A stretch of 64,000 bases of DNA from assembly GCA_029204225.1 (NCBI GenBank), contig MU832123.1:1-64000 (forward strand), in the 5' to 3' direction. Position numbers and translations under genes: made by a program. Of the stretch, positions 21,150 through 32,040 are shown one piece after another; the first letter of the stretch is position 1; every line of letters begins with the position of its first letter. Under the pieces are notes generated by a model. That model was not told the origin of the DNA. It saw nothing but the letters and a program-made list of their open reading frames with translations, and did not search any database. This stretch comes from Diphasiastrum complanatum (Eukaryota; Streptophyta; Lycopodiopsida; Lycopodiales; Lycopodiaceae).

Positions 21150-21420
21150 ATCATTGCATGACACGTGTATATTCCAGATCATGACACGGGTCCTCGCACG
21201 TGCAAGCCAACTATACGATTGTACGGACTAGTTATCCTGTGACGTGTGTGTGGTCCAGATCATGACACGTGTCCTTGCACATGCAAGCCAACCATACGAT
21301 TGTACGGACATTATGTCCTAACACGTGGGTGGTCCATATGATGACACGTGTCACCACATGTGTGGAAAAAGGACATGTCACATCACACGTGTGACAATGA
21401 TTACGACGTTACAACATGTC
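21150..21420. promoter_or_regulatory. Tandem repeat of about 80 bp packed with ACGTG (G-box-like) motifs
   Basis: Two and a half units of about 81 bp share the phrases CCAGATCATGACACG, TGCAAGCCAAC and ATACGATTGTACGGAC. Each unit carries one or two ACACGTGT / CACGTG cores; at least seven ACGTG cores occur between 21162 and 21396. CACGTG is the plant G-box bound by bZIP and bHLH factors. The block lies between the minus-strand degenerate gene (start about 21055) and the plus-strand H3-like frame (21348), so it could have been a shared divergent promoter. Regulatory activity is inferred from motif density only. Confidence 0.5.
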
Positions 21421-22001
21421 TTTCTACATTTGCCCTACCTCCTCGTCCTCCTGTAGGAAGGGCAGTGGGCACTGGTAGGAGAGTAGGTCGTCCGAGAAGA
21501 CCATGGCTAAGGGATATCAAGAGACTACAGAGGACAACTAATCTCCTGATTCCCCGTGCTCCTTTCTACAGGTTTGTGAGATTAGTGACAAGGTCACTCT
21601 GACATGATATTCACTAGAACATAATAGCCCTGGAAGCCCTCCATACAGCCTATGAGGACTTTCAGGTTAAATTCTATGAGGACTCTACTCTTTGCACTGT
21701 GCATGCCAAGAGAGTTATCCTCATGCCTCAGGACATGCATCTTGTCACCTCTAGGCCACCACCTACAGAGAGAGGGCATGTTCCTCAACGAAGAAGGAGA
21801 AAGCAGACCAAGCCCACCAGGCCTGCCAGGCAAAGGGTAGTACTCAACCCCAGCCAGTCACCATCCCCCCTTCCTATCTCTCGTCCTGTGGTTGGACCAT
21901 CACTCCAGTCTGCCCAGCGTTCTTCTCCTCCCACCACCCTAACTATTCAAGTAGTTCCTCCTCCATTCCTTCTATTCCATCCCACAATGACGAGGATATG
22001 A
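21348..22001 (+). pseudogene. Histone H3 / CENH3-like pseudogene with C-terminal extension
   Basis: One frame runs from ATG 21348 to 22001 with only two stops, TGA 21600-21602 and TAG 21615-21617, each one transition from a sense codon. About 21470-21755 matches a histone H3 fold: LRDIKRLQRTTNLLIPRAPF (alpha-N and alpha-1), YRFVR, then ALEALHTAYEDF (alpha-2), YEDSTLC, HAKRVILMPQDMHL (loop 2 and alpha-3). The spacing from VR to the ED of FED equals that of canonical H3. TTNLLIP is closer to the centromeric variant CENH3 than to replication H3, while HAKRV.LMP.D is common to both. The N-tail is short and Arg/Pro-rich without the canonical K4/K9/K27 context. After alpha-3 a basic and Pro/Ser-rich tail of about 80 residues follows, which normal H3 lacks. 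No intron is evident, so it may be a processed copy or part of a mobile element. Confidence 0.6.
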
Positions 22002-22306
22002 TCTCTACTGTAGATAAAATAATATCGGATCTAGATAAGAGTTTAATAGGTGATTTTTTCATAAAGGTCTATGTGTGAGATTTCATGTTGATCCGAAAGA
22101 TTCATTTTTGGATTCTGAGAGGTATATAGTTTTTGATGAGTATGTTGCCAAAGAGATAGATAAGTTAGGAGGTCAATTTTTTTTTTGTCTAGGTTCAATT
22201 AATTATGTAAATTACATAAATAAAGACTTTTGTGATGCCCTGAGAGAGAAGACATCAAATATATCAGATCCAGTTGTGGAGGCTTGTTTGATGTATTTTG
22301 TAAATA
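22002..22306 (+). other. Unidentified coding remnant next to the H3-like frame
   Basis: A clean frame from about 22075 to 22306 includes RFHVDPKDSFLDSERYIVFD, EYVAKEIDKLGGQFFFCLGS and NKDFCDALREKT. The preceding 22010-22080 can be read in another frame as SDLDKSLIGDFFIK. It may extend the H3-like protein after frameshifts. It ends abruptly where copia integrase sequence starts at about 22307. I recognise no family. Confidence 0.35.
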
Positions 22307-24183
22307 GCATATCGTGTATACGATGTTGTTATGGGCCAGATCTCAGTTAGTCACGATGTTGTCTTTCTTGAAGACAAGTATCACGATTTCAAACAGAAGC
22401 AGCCATTACAAGAGCATGCCATAGCAGCTCCATCCTCCATCGATAGGAAACGACCTACGACTATTCAAACAATGGAGTTCATCCCTACGGCTCCACTTAT
22501 CGTCGATGGGCCTAGACCCATGATTGTTCAACCACAAGATGCTACGATCCCAGTCATTCACCAAGGAGAATCATCCACTCAAGCACCTACAGTTAGAAGG
22601 TCTACAAGACAACAAAGCAACCTGATCGTTACACCCCTCAAACATTCGTCAATCATGAAGAACCTACCACTGTTGTAGAAGCACTGTCAATGCCCGATGC
22701 AGACAAATGGAAAGCTGTCATGAATGCTGAGTATCAGTCCTTAATGAAGAACAAGACCTGGAGTCTTGTCAATCCTCCTATAGGTCGAAAACCAATTGAC
22801 TCCAAGTGGATCTTTGAGCTGAAGCTTAAACCAGATGAATCAATATCCGAAAGGAAAGCTAGACTGGTTGTTAAAGGATTTGAACAAGTATATGAGATAG
22901 ACTACACTGAGACCTTTAGTCCAGTGGTAAAGCATCAATCTATTTGTACCTTATTGGCTATAGCTGCTGCAGAAGATCTGGACATTCACTAGATGGACAT
23001 CCAGACGACATTCCTACACATATATATACAAGAAGACGTATTCATCTATCAACCAAAAGGTTACGTCCTTCAAGGCAAGGAGCATTTAGTATGTAAATTG
23101 CATAATGCCTTATACGGTCTGAAGCAAGCTTCGAGGGTCTGGTATGATAGAATAAATCATTTCTTATTGTAGCACGACTTTACCTCCTGATCCGTAGATT
23201 CAAATGTGTATCTAAAATGAAAAGGACCAAGCTATGTCATAATAGCACTATACATTGATGATTCCCTAATCATCAACAATTTAAATCAGTTATTGTTAGA
23301 AACCAAATCCTTACTCTCATCAAAGTTCGAGATGACTGATTTAGGTCAAGTCCATTACCTTCACGGTATGGAGATCAGCAGAGATCGCGTGAGCAGAAGG
23401 ATCACCATAACAATCTTATCTAATCAATGCACTCCGCAAATATGGCATGGAGGATTGCAAACCCATAGATACTCCTATGGATCCAAGATGCAAGCTATCC
23501 AAAGACATGTGCCCCAAAACGAAGGCAGATCAGCAAGAAATGTGCAAGTACCCCTATCAGTCAGTCATAGGTTCTATCATGTACTCTATGATCTACACAT
23601 GACCTGATCTTGCATATGTTGTAAGCACATTGTCGCAATTCATGTCTACTACAAGCCTACAACACTGGAAAGCTTTGCAAAGAGTTCTAAAGTACATTCA
23701 AGCCTCAAGGCACTATGCCTTGAGTTATAACGGCAACACAGAAGTTGCACTCACACTGACTACCTATTCAGATTTCGATTGGGCAGGAGACGTGGATACC
23801 AGAGAATCCACATCAGGTTATATTTGTTTCCTTGCAAGAGGACCCATTTCATGGAACATCAGAAAGTAGAAATGCATTTCGTTGTCCTCTACAGAATTTG
23901 AATACATTGCAGCTACATCAACAGTGAAGGAGATCATTTGACTGAGGAGGCTGCTGCAGGATCTGCAATTCCCACAGATTGGTCCAACAATACTCCAGTG
24001 CAACAATCAGAGCTGCATAGCTCTATCTCTAAATTCACATACTCATGCTAGAACTAAACACATAGAAGTTCAGTTCCATTTTCTTAGAGAAAAAGTTCAG
24101 AACCAAGATGTTGTACTAAGTTACTGTCATACAGACAGTATGTTGGCTGATATTTTGACAAAGCCATTGTCTAGAGATATCTA
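22307..24183 (+). pseudogene. Ty1/copia integrase end, RT and RNase H (element D)
   Basis: The piece begins AYRVYDVV and ISVSHDVVFLED, the integrase C-terminus. An RT domain follows (22690-23600): WKAVMNAEYQSLMKNKTWSL, FELKLKPDESISERKARLVV, YTETFSPVVKH, then a stop and MDIQTTFL, LYGLKQASRVWYDRI, and the catalytic box as YIDD (ALYIDDSLII) instead of YVDD. RNase H follows (23630-24183): YSDFDWAGDVDTRESTSGYI, LSSTEFEYIA, KHIEVQFHFLREKV and ILTKPLS. There are at least seven stops plus a frameshift near 23400. Gag, protease and most of integrase are missing at a sharp junction at 22307. Confidence 0.92.
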
Positions 24184-24189
24184 ACTCCT

Positions 24190-24962
24190 ACTCATCCCAA
24201 CAGCCCTTCTTCCTTTTCTAATTTTTACTCTCTCAAATGTAACCTGTAGAAAATAAACTGTTTTTCAACAATCTGCATATTTGAACTAATTGTCGCCACA
24301 GTCTGCATTTTTACTCGAGTTTTTCCATGGGTGAAAAGCTCGACACTTGACACTGTCGCTTTTTTTTTTTTGCCTTAATTTGCAAGTGTTTAGCGACACT
24401 TATCTAAGTTGTTTTTGGGCCAATCAGACACTTTCAGAAAAGTGACACTTTTTGTGAAAAATGCGACAGTGCATTTTTACATGCTGATAGGCGACAATTA
24501 GGGCAAAAAGCGACATTGCATTTTTACATGCAGTTTCTGACAGGCGGAAAAGGCGAAAAATGCAACACTACATTTTTCCTCGCAGTTTTCGATAGGTGAC
24601 AAAAAGGCAAAAAACTCGACACTGCAGTTTTACATAGGATATTACACAGGCGACAATACAAATTTACACGGGATATTACACAAGCGACACTCTGCAGAAA
24701 CACATAGTATTTCATGTACAGACTGTCTACGTCTTCACGCTTCAATAACAACTGTCTAATTAGGCAGTTAATCAGTTGTTAAGCAATTTTGTAAATGTAA
24801 AACTAGAATAATGCAAGATCTTCCAGCTGCTATAAATGTAAATGAGCGATTGAAGATGTTATCAGACCATATAACAGTCATTGTAAGTGTCATCATAAGT
24901 CATATGACAGAGATCAAACGACCAGAACGGGTCTTACAGTAGCTGACTCCTTAGAGTTAGTG

Positions 24963-24998
<36 letters not shown>

Positions 24999-25442
24999 GA
25001 ACATTAGCTATCATCTTGAGTCTGTAAGTAGGATCACGCGCTTATCAGCACAATTGTATTGTGATATGATCGTTGTGTTTACAACTTTATTATACAGATT
25101 CGCTATTGTTCTACATCCTTTTGCATTCTTGTTGAATGATAACTCTCACTCCTCTTACACAAACACTATTATCAGATAATTGTATGGTTGTCTTTGACGC
25201 CTAAATTGATTCTACATTCTCTTCATACCAGGTTATTAGTATTAGAGGATTGCATGGTTGTCTCAAACAGCTAATCATTTTTCCCAGCAATCTTTCTTTC
25301 ACGATAGTCTATGACTCCTACACTGATAATCTGATTCAATGCAAAGAACAGCTCATAAAGCTCCATTCTCTAAGTAATCCACGATCCTGCTATCAAGAAT
25401 TCTTTGTTTCATTAGTTGACATCAATCCAAACATCAACCGAT
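24190..25442 (+). mobile_element. LTR D region with GCGACACT minisatellite
   Basis: This interval follows the RNase H stop and ends at a primer-binding site (25443-25454), so it behaves as an LTR in plus orientation. Between 24320 and 24700 are repeated units of about 40-60 bp containing GCGACACTGCATTTTTACATG and TTTCTGACAGGCG. Related motifs occur in LTR B. A (TA)n run lies at 24965-24996. The start is uncertain because no polypurine tract is obvious, and the length near 1.25 kb is an estimate. Confidence 0.6.
24965..24996. repeat. (TA)16 microsatellite
   Basis: An uninterrupted TA array of about 32 bp inside the LTR D region. Confidence 0.95.
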
Positions 25443-25454
25443 GTGGTATCAGAA
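25443..25454 (+). other. Primer-binding site, tRNA-iMet type
   Basis: TGGTATCAGAAC matches the 3' end complement of initiator-Met tRNA (usual form TGGTATCAGAGC) with one difference. It primes minus-strand cDNA synthesis in copia elements and marks the right edge of a 5' LTR. About 55 bp later a frame begins MSRIDWATWT and stops. Confidence 0.7.
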
Positions 25455-25961
25455 CTGATAATTCTACATGCATCGCCCACATCGAGTTATGTTACATAGA
25501 AGCCACTATGTCAAGAATTGATTGGGCCACATGGACATAAAAAACGAGGAAAAAAAAAAAGTTCGTAACAAACAGCTCTTCTAAGTTTGAGAACTCCTGT
25601 AATTGACCAAACGCCATCTATGATTGGGCCACGCTTCTGGTTAAGGAGTTACAAGCCACTTTTAAATGTCTTTCTCGGATCACCTACGATGGTCTGGTTA
25701 CCACCCCCAACAACTAGTCCATCCCAACCACCTCCCAAAGACACACTCGTGCAACTGGTTGCAGGCCAACAGTCGCCAACTTTCACCCTATCCCCTAGTC
25801 CCTCTCTCATCCACGCACATTCTAGCCCCACATGCACTAGCCCTTCCGAACTCCTCCTCCTTTCTTAATATCACGTCCCCCACTCCTAGCCCCATCTGTC
25901 CAGCCGTCAGTTCTCCCATCTCATCCATTGTCGCAACATCCACTTCTTCCTCCATCACAAC
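25455..25961. other. Leader or linker remnant, no intact gene
   Basis: A Pro/Ser-rich open frame (25587-25868, PPPTTSPSQPPPKDTL, LSPSPSLIHAHSS) looks like the linker between copia integrase and RT, but no conserved block flanks it. Assignment is weak. Confidence 0.3.
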
Positions 25962-26490
25962 TGTGAAAAATTGTCAAAAATCTATCTTGGTTATTTTATG
26001 ATTTTATGTTTGTGAATATATTTCACATGTGTGGAGCATGTTCCCACATGTGTAAAATAGTTAGAAATAGTTTATAATGTTGACTTTAGGGGTATCATAA
26101 AGATTGCTGGTCAAACATCTTCGTGTCACTAGGTGATAGAGCCAATTTTGGCTTTAGAGGTCAAATGGTCAAGTACACATGTTTTGTCATGATTAGGCCA
26201 AAATTAAATTGTGATGTAACTCAAGCTAGTTAGGTTGCTTACACATGTCAAGTTTAGATTTGATGAGTGATGCCCCCTTTTAGTGGCAAAAGTCAAAGGG
26301 TCCAATCATACGAGAGAGATGTGTTGGAAGGTTCCAATCAAAAGTGAGGGAATGCATGTAGAATGGTCTTTTTGCCTTAGATCTTGTCATTGATCTTGGA
26401 TTTCAATCAATAGGTGATCTGTAGTGCATGAGCCAAGCTTAGGAGATCAATTTCACCATTAGGACATTCCCATATGTGTGAATCTTCACA
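25962..26490 (+). mobile_element. LTR F, 529 bp, with TGTGAA...TTCACA ends
   Basis: The LTR starts TGTGAAAAATTGTC and ends AATCTTCACA, a perfect 6-bp terminal inverted repeat with TG/CA ends. It is followed directly by a primer site (26491). Inside is the phrase CACATGTGTGGAGCATGTTC near 26025-26045, also found at 29.56 kb. As the PBS is on the right, this is a 5' LTR in plus orientation. Confidence 0.75.
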
Positions 26491-26502
26491 TGGTATCAAA
26501 GC
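26491..26502 (+). other. Primer-binding site of element F
   Basis: TGGTATCAAAGC directly follows the LTR F end, one base from the tRNA-iMet consensus TGGTATCAGAGC. Confidence 0.75.
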
Positions 26503-27595
26503 CTACCTAAGCTTTTGATGCATCTATCCACCATAGTCTCAAAATTTTTCATGAAAATCTAGATCTAGAGAGTGTTGATTGCATCTCCCATGCTATCTCA
26601 AGGAAATTTGGATCAAAAGGGTTAATTATCATAATGATTGAATCATTTCAGGTACTGTATGGAATTACCTACTCAGACATGTGTGAAGTACAGCCAAGTT
26701 CATTTGGAAAGTTCTCTTCCAAGTTAGATCTAAATTTGGTGCTAGATAGCTTGTTTGAAAGCTAGTTTTGTCTAGTTTTTGTAGCAATTTGTTTCAATCC
26801 ATTTGGTGAGCCAATCAAAAGTTATAAGCTTTTGAAGAGGGCTAGGTAGGGCACCTAGACCTATGTGGACACATTTGGTTTGATCATATCTTGATAGTTT
26901 GACCAAAAAAATCAAGAAAAGGCTTGCCAATGTCATCTATTTGAGATCTAGTCATCATTTTGAGGTCATAGCCACTTTCTTTCATACAATTGGCTTGTAT
27001 TAGAGTGATTTGTGGATTCTTGGAGTGTTTCACATGTGCCAAAGATAGTTTGACCCAAACCTTGCCTATACTCCATCGATTGATGAGAGGATGATCTAGT
27101 TTGAGAGAGATTGGTAGAGCTAGTGAGATCCATTTCACATTTTGTTGCAAGATCTTGTAGAGGAGTTGGTAGTACACCTTTATTGGATCCTATAGTGAGA
27201 GAAAAACAACATAAGGACTTTGGCTATTTTTGCGATGTTTTCGGGAGTCCTCCACTCTATTTTATTGCCGGACTTTGTGCCATCATTAATTTTTCTCAAG
27301 ATCGACACTTCCAATCATATTGTAGTAACAATAGCTCCAGTCTGATGTAGCTCAAACTCCAATCTTCCTCAACCTCAATACAAGTTAGAACTTTATTGAA
27401 AATTATGTCAATATCCTTTCATTGAGAGTATCCATTTTCCTCAATGTCTGGATCAAGTGGCACCCATTTATTTTCAACCATTTTCCATCGCTGGTAATAG
27501 AAGCAAAGGCTCAACGTTTGTTTTTCTATCTGATAATGAAAGCACATGGAAGACATTTTGATTCTGCATTCTATATCTCCATTTGATTTCTTATC
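26503..27595. other. Element F leader and unclassified sequence
   Basis: No gag or pol motif was recognised. A plus-strand frame at 27111-27350 has mixed composition and no family match. The interval probably contains the 5' untranslated leader of F and then unrelated sequence, with no visible boundary. Confidence 0.35.
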
Positions 27596-28361
27596 TCATC
27601 TCTCATCCATAAGCTCAGATAATAAACTATCAAATAAATTCTTACATACAAACATAGTTGGAGTTTTATATACATTGACACTTGAAAAAAAATCCACAAA
27701 TATATTCAATGTGACAAACGAATTTAATGAAACTATTTTTGAGCCTGTACTTATCTTTAACGAATTTAATTGAACTATTTTTGAGCATGTACTTATCTTT
27801 AATGAATTTCTTACGTCATTATACAACTTACAACGAAATGAGAGATTTAAATTTGAGTGTATCAATACGATCAACACCCGTTCTCGTATGTAGAGGGCAA
27901 GCTTGAAAGCAATGTCATAATTGTGTCTTGATCGTCGATGATCGATTCGACAACGGCCATCTGTTGCAAGAGATTCTTAAACTGGTTATTGTGATTTTGA
28001 AGTGAATCATCATTTGACATCTTGAGAGTGACGAATTTTCTTCTTAGACGTAACTTGGAAGTTACGTCTCTCACATCATATAGTGAGCTCAGGATGTTTC
28101 ATACTTATTTCGAAGTTTGAGCTTCAGATATGTGCCCAATTTGAGTGTCTCATATATTGAGGATAATAAGCGCAAAAGTTTACCATCCTTTGACTTTCCC
28201 TTTGAGTCAGATGTGCCCCCTTCAAGCTTCACTTCGATACCTATGACAACAACCCATAATTCATTGGCGATTAGCAAGGTCTTCATCATAAATTACCACA
28301 AATAGTAATTGGATCCATTCAGCTTGTCTGCGATGAGACCGACTTTACTTTGAGAATCCAT
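27596..28361 (-). pseudogene. Ty1/copia gag, broken (element E)
   Basis: The minus-strand frame starts at 28361 with MDSQSKVGLIADKLNGSNYY and LW-stop-FMMKTLLIANELW, the copia Gag N-terminus. It continues with LRRKFVTLKMSNDDSLQ and IIDDQDTIMTLLSSLPSTYE. It then shifts frame (IVLIHSNLNLS) and diverges below 27840 into sequence unlike Gag, so the left coordinate is generous. It is closely related to element B's gag at 44.4-45.04 kb, which shares most of these blocks. The protein would package element RNA; the copy is dead. Confidence 0.85.
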
Positions 28362-28577
28362 CTAGAACTTTAGTCTGTCAATTAAATTGATGACTTTAAG
28401 CATGATGTCGTGCGACACTACAATTGGAAATCAATTATCTGATACTGAAATTTGATACCACAAATTGAAGAATTAAGAGCGGGTATGCTCTAATGTGATA
28501 CTATAAAAAGTATCTAATGATATCTCTTTGATATTGTGAAAGATATCAAGTAGTAGAGCTTTGGTGTAACAGTATAC

Positions 28578-28589
28578 GCTCTAATACCA
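28578..28589 (-). other. Primer-binding site of element E
   Basis: On the minus strand, TGGTATTAGAGC lies immediately inside the LTR E end (CA at 28590-28591), one base from the tRNA-iMet site. Confidence 0.75.
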
Positions 28590-29430
28590 TGTTGGAAAGA
28601 GGGAGGTGAAATGAGTTGGTTTGACAAGACGAAGGTTGTAAACGACTTATCGAATGCAACGGAATAAGCCTTCTTTCCTAATGCATGACTACGCCCATCA
28701 ATTTGAACAAAGCTATGATGACAGACGTCACATTCAATCTTTTAGCAATATAATTTGAAATCATTAGCACTAAAGTGATTTTGTAGCCAATGCATGACTA
28801 TGCCTATCAATTTGAACAAAGCTATAATGACAAACATCACATTCAATCTTTTAGCAACTAAATTTGAAATCGTTGGCACTAAAGTGATTTTGTAGCAACT
28901 AAATTTGAAATCATTAGCACTCAATTGATTTCGTTGATGTATTCAACAAAATAAACGAAACAATAAGAGATTTATCAGTTACAAATAACTACAGAGAAGC
29001 ATGGAATCTGACATGATACTGAACGCAATAAGAAAGATAGATTGATTAAGTAAGTAGCATGCACAAATCAAATGATGAGAGCACAAAATAATAATGGAGA
29101 AAATCGCGCACTCTAAGCTATCTCTGAGTAACTGAAAACTCTGTCTGATGCACTTCCGCTGATAAGCAGTAAGCACGAGCAACATAAAACTGAACTAAGA
29201 TAGAAATTAAGCTTTTCTAAGATAGTATTTGATGATCAGCTATTTATACTAAAGCAATTAACGCGTATCCAGTAGGACAACTAATCAAGCCACAGTCGCA
29301 ATTGGTAAATGGCCATAATGCACTGGCATCCATCCAGTTAGGACTTCCGAAAAATTTACTTGCAAAGCAGTTAGGGCAGGACAAAGTTTACTCATAACAC
29401 GACAAAGTTTCAGGCCAAACCATGTATTAA
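28590..29430 (-). mobile_element. LTR E, related to LTR B, with internal duplication
   Basis: Its inner edge is TGTTGGAAAGAGG at 28590 (plus strand). It shares ordered phrases with LTR B: AATGCATGACTATGCC, TGAACGCAATAA, CTATCTCTGAG, CTATTTATACTAAA and GGCATCCATCC. A segment of about 110 bp is duplicated in tandem (28678-28788 and 28789-28897) with a third partial copy to 28931. The outer end is not clear and 29430 is where the resemblance fades. Confidence 0.65.
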
Positions 29431-29504
29431 ACTCATGGAAAACTTGTGTAAAGCTTTTTACCATTTTAATGGCTTCACATGGGCTCAGAAAGGCATCACC
29501 TACG

Positions 29505-30000
29505 TGTGAAAATGTCATAATCATGCTTGATCTAGGCCAAATCTATGTTCATATCATCATTACACATGTGTGGAGCCTGTTCCCACGTGTGAATTAAATG
29601 CATATATCATTTAGATTAATCATACAGGTTGTCCATACCATTTGATTTGAGATCTAGTGGCTAAAATGGCCAAAATCTAGTTTTCTAGTTATATGCCACT
29701 TGGCACCTTTTTATTGGTAGAATGTGCTACATCATAAGTTTAGGAGTGATCTCCCATGTGTAGAGACACTCACATGTGTGGAAGAATTAGTAGAACTCGA
29801 GTTCAGACTTGTAGAAGATTTTTATCTAGGTTCTTATATATTAGGAAGATTGCCCAAAATTAAGGAGGTGGCTTAAATCATGGAAGTCATGGACCATGTG
29901 CCAAGTTTGATGTGATTGATGGATCCTTTGGTGACTAGGCACCCTCACACGTGCCAGATCAGGTGACTTAGCAGCAGCTCGAGGTCCCACTCATGTATAT
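29505..30000 (+). mobile_element. Partial LTR F-like copy (M)
   Basis: It begins TGTGAAAATGTCATAATC, like LTR F, and contains CACATGTGTGGAGCCTGTTC near 29566, also as in F. Further CACATGTGTGG and CACACGTGCC motifs recur. No clean right end or primer site was found, so it is a diverged or truncated copy. Confidence 0.5.
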
Positions 30001-30880
30001 GTAGAGCCTCATTTGGCCATAATCAACAAGCAAGTGAAATCTTGGTTTTGGAGCATTTCTTGAGTAATTTCACTATTTGTCTTGTGATTTTATGCTTCTA
30101 TTGGATTCTAAGCTTAGTGTACTTCATTCTCTGTTGGCAGGCCATACTCTGACAGGTGTGAAACCCTCTCGACATAGTTTTGATCATAATCAATTGTTCT
30201 TGTTAGATTTGTTGATGTAGAATTGATCTAATGCTATCTAATCTTGTGTAGATTGGTAGATCAATCTAATCTAACACCCGCTCACTCTTGTGGATCTGAT
30301 TCGGATCCATTGTTGGTTTTTATTTGATGTACTTTCACACTACGTTCCGTAACTATTGTGCTTAGATTATGTTGGAATAAACAAAGGTTTGTGTTTCCAA
30401 AGACCTAGCAATCATGATAGTGGCTCCACATTTCTTAGTCACAAAGTTTATATCTTAAACTTCAACACAGTCGGTTTTTTTGTCTTTTTTCATTCACAAA
30501 AGAATATGAGACCTGGATATGGTCAAGAACTCCAGAAACAGTAAAGCACCAAAGTTCTGATACCTATTTCTCACATGTACATGTCAAACTGAACATACAG
30601 CTGGAAATAAGTCACTTAAATATGCCCATTAATTTGTAACCTTGCCAGGTTCTAGCACTAATGGCGATGGATGCACTCATTCCAGGCCTTCACCGCAAAT
30701 ACTCATCTGCAGCTATCCATATGCCTAGCCCTATGGTTTTTTTCCCTTGCAAACACACACACATCACCAAATTTAAGCTTTTTGGCATAAGTTATGGGGG
30801 TTGGGACTCTGATTTCAACTCTTTCCCAGGCAACTTGCATAAGGCAATTTTTACAATCAATCTTGCAACGGAACGTCACA

Positions 30881-30883
<3 letters not shown>
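30001..30883. other. No gene seen
   Basis: Only short frames with no recognisable motif. The part near 30100-30180 resembles the leader after LTR F in outline. Confidence 0.4.
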
Positions 30884-30973
<90 letters not shown>

Positions 30974-30980
30974 ATCTCTC
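30884..30980. repeat. (CT)n microsatellite with two interruptions
   Basis: A CT array of about 97 bp interrupted by CCC near 30931 and TTTAT near 30971. Frames read through it as Ser-Leu or Arg-Glu runs and are artefacts. Confidence 0.97.
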
Positions 30981-30989
30981 TGTAAAAAA

Positions 30990-31960
30990 ATGATGACTGG
31001 GAAATAGATACCAAGCTCTAGGTTTACAAAGGGGTAGGGGCCATCGTAGGGGGGCGGAAGCATAGTTTCAAATCGATGGACGAACCAGCAACATAAATAA
31101 ACACTTTATTGTTATCTAAGAACAAGGATTGAATAACATAAATAAACAGCTGATTATTACTTCCATGGAAACACGATTTTGTTCATAATTGTATTTCCAA
31201 AAGCAGAGTTGGAAATCTCTGAAAACAGAATTAGAAGCACAAAGCTCTTGCACCTCTGGTACAGGTATGAAATATATTTATCAAAATCACAGCAAAAATA
31301 CTGAGACTTGCCAAAAAATGTCCAGTTTGAACAGATTATGAACAGATTACCACTAATCTAGATCAAGCAAAAGTTCAAGTAGTCCTAGCCACACGACCTC
31401 AGGTTCACTCAATCAGATTTGAAACAACGAGATTGGAATACACCAATTTTGCTACAGCACTCCAGGTTTAGTCTATCTGATTTCAAGCATTGAAAATGAT
31501 TGAAAGACGATAGCCGTTCATAGTGTATAATCTCCAACAGGCAGCGCAGCAAAATTCAGGCATTTCGCAGGCAACAAGAATTCGAAGCTGAAATCCATGT
31601 CAGAGCAGATAGCACCGCATGCAATGACAACAAACGTTTTCAGAAAACAGCAAATACCCAGTATGCAAAAAAAAAAAAAAACCATGTGTCCAACTCACAA
31701 AAGTTGGAAATAGAAATAACAAACATTTATTTATGGTCTACAAATTAAAACCCAAACACAAGCACGTCAAAGTTAGAAATGACTAGTAAATGAATGCTAA
31801 GTCCTCCTTGCAAAGCAAGGCAGGGCCAAAAAAGTTATACAAAAGTGACGGTCAATTGTATGGGTTGGTTGAAGGCAATGATATGGAAGGAGCCGAGTAA
31901 ACCCCATTTTAACATTTAAGACGTTCAAAGGCATCAATAAGAAAAGGGCACAATATGCCC
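30990..31960. other. No gene seen
   Basis: No coding motif, LTR end or tRNA-like box was found. An A-run of about 14 lies near 31667-31682. Confidence 0.45.
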
Positions 31961-32040
31961 CAATGGGGTTCGCTCAATTGATTAGCTTGACATTCATAGT
32001 TTGTTTGTCCCCATATTTGAGCCCCCTTGAAAACCAAGAT
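31961..32040 (+). mobile_element. Degenerate tRNA-derived SINE head
   Basis: It aligns with the element at 9113: AATGGGGTTCGCTCAATTG (box A region near 31970), then GCTTGACATTCATAGTTTG, and a weakened box B (ATTTGAGCCC, 32014-32023) with the same 44-bp spacing, followed by GAAAACCAAGATGCAT. The box B has lost its consensus G and C, so it is probably inactive. Confidence 0.55.

Noticed and set aside
18059..22306. Idea that the three orphan coding blocks are an endogenised giant-virus segment
   Set aside because: Such insertions are known in some early land plants and histone-like genes occur in some giant viruses, but no capsid, polymerase or other viral hallmark was seen and the H3-like part looks plant-like.
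24960..25000. TA array as a promoter TATA box or RNA hairpin
   Set aside because: It is a pure (TA)16 microsatellite; no start site or gene depends on it.
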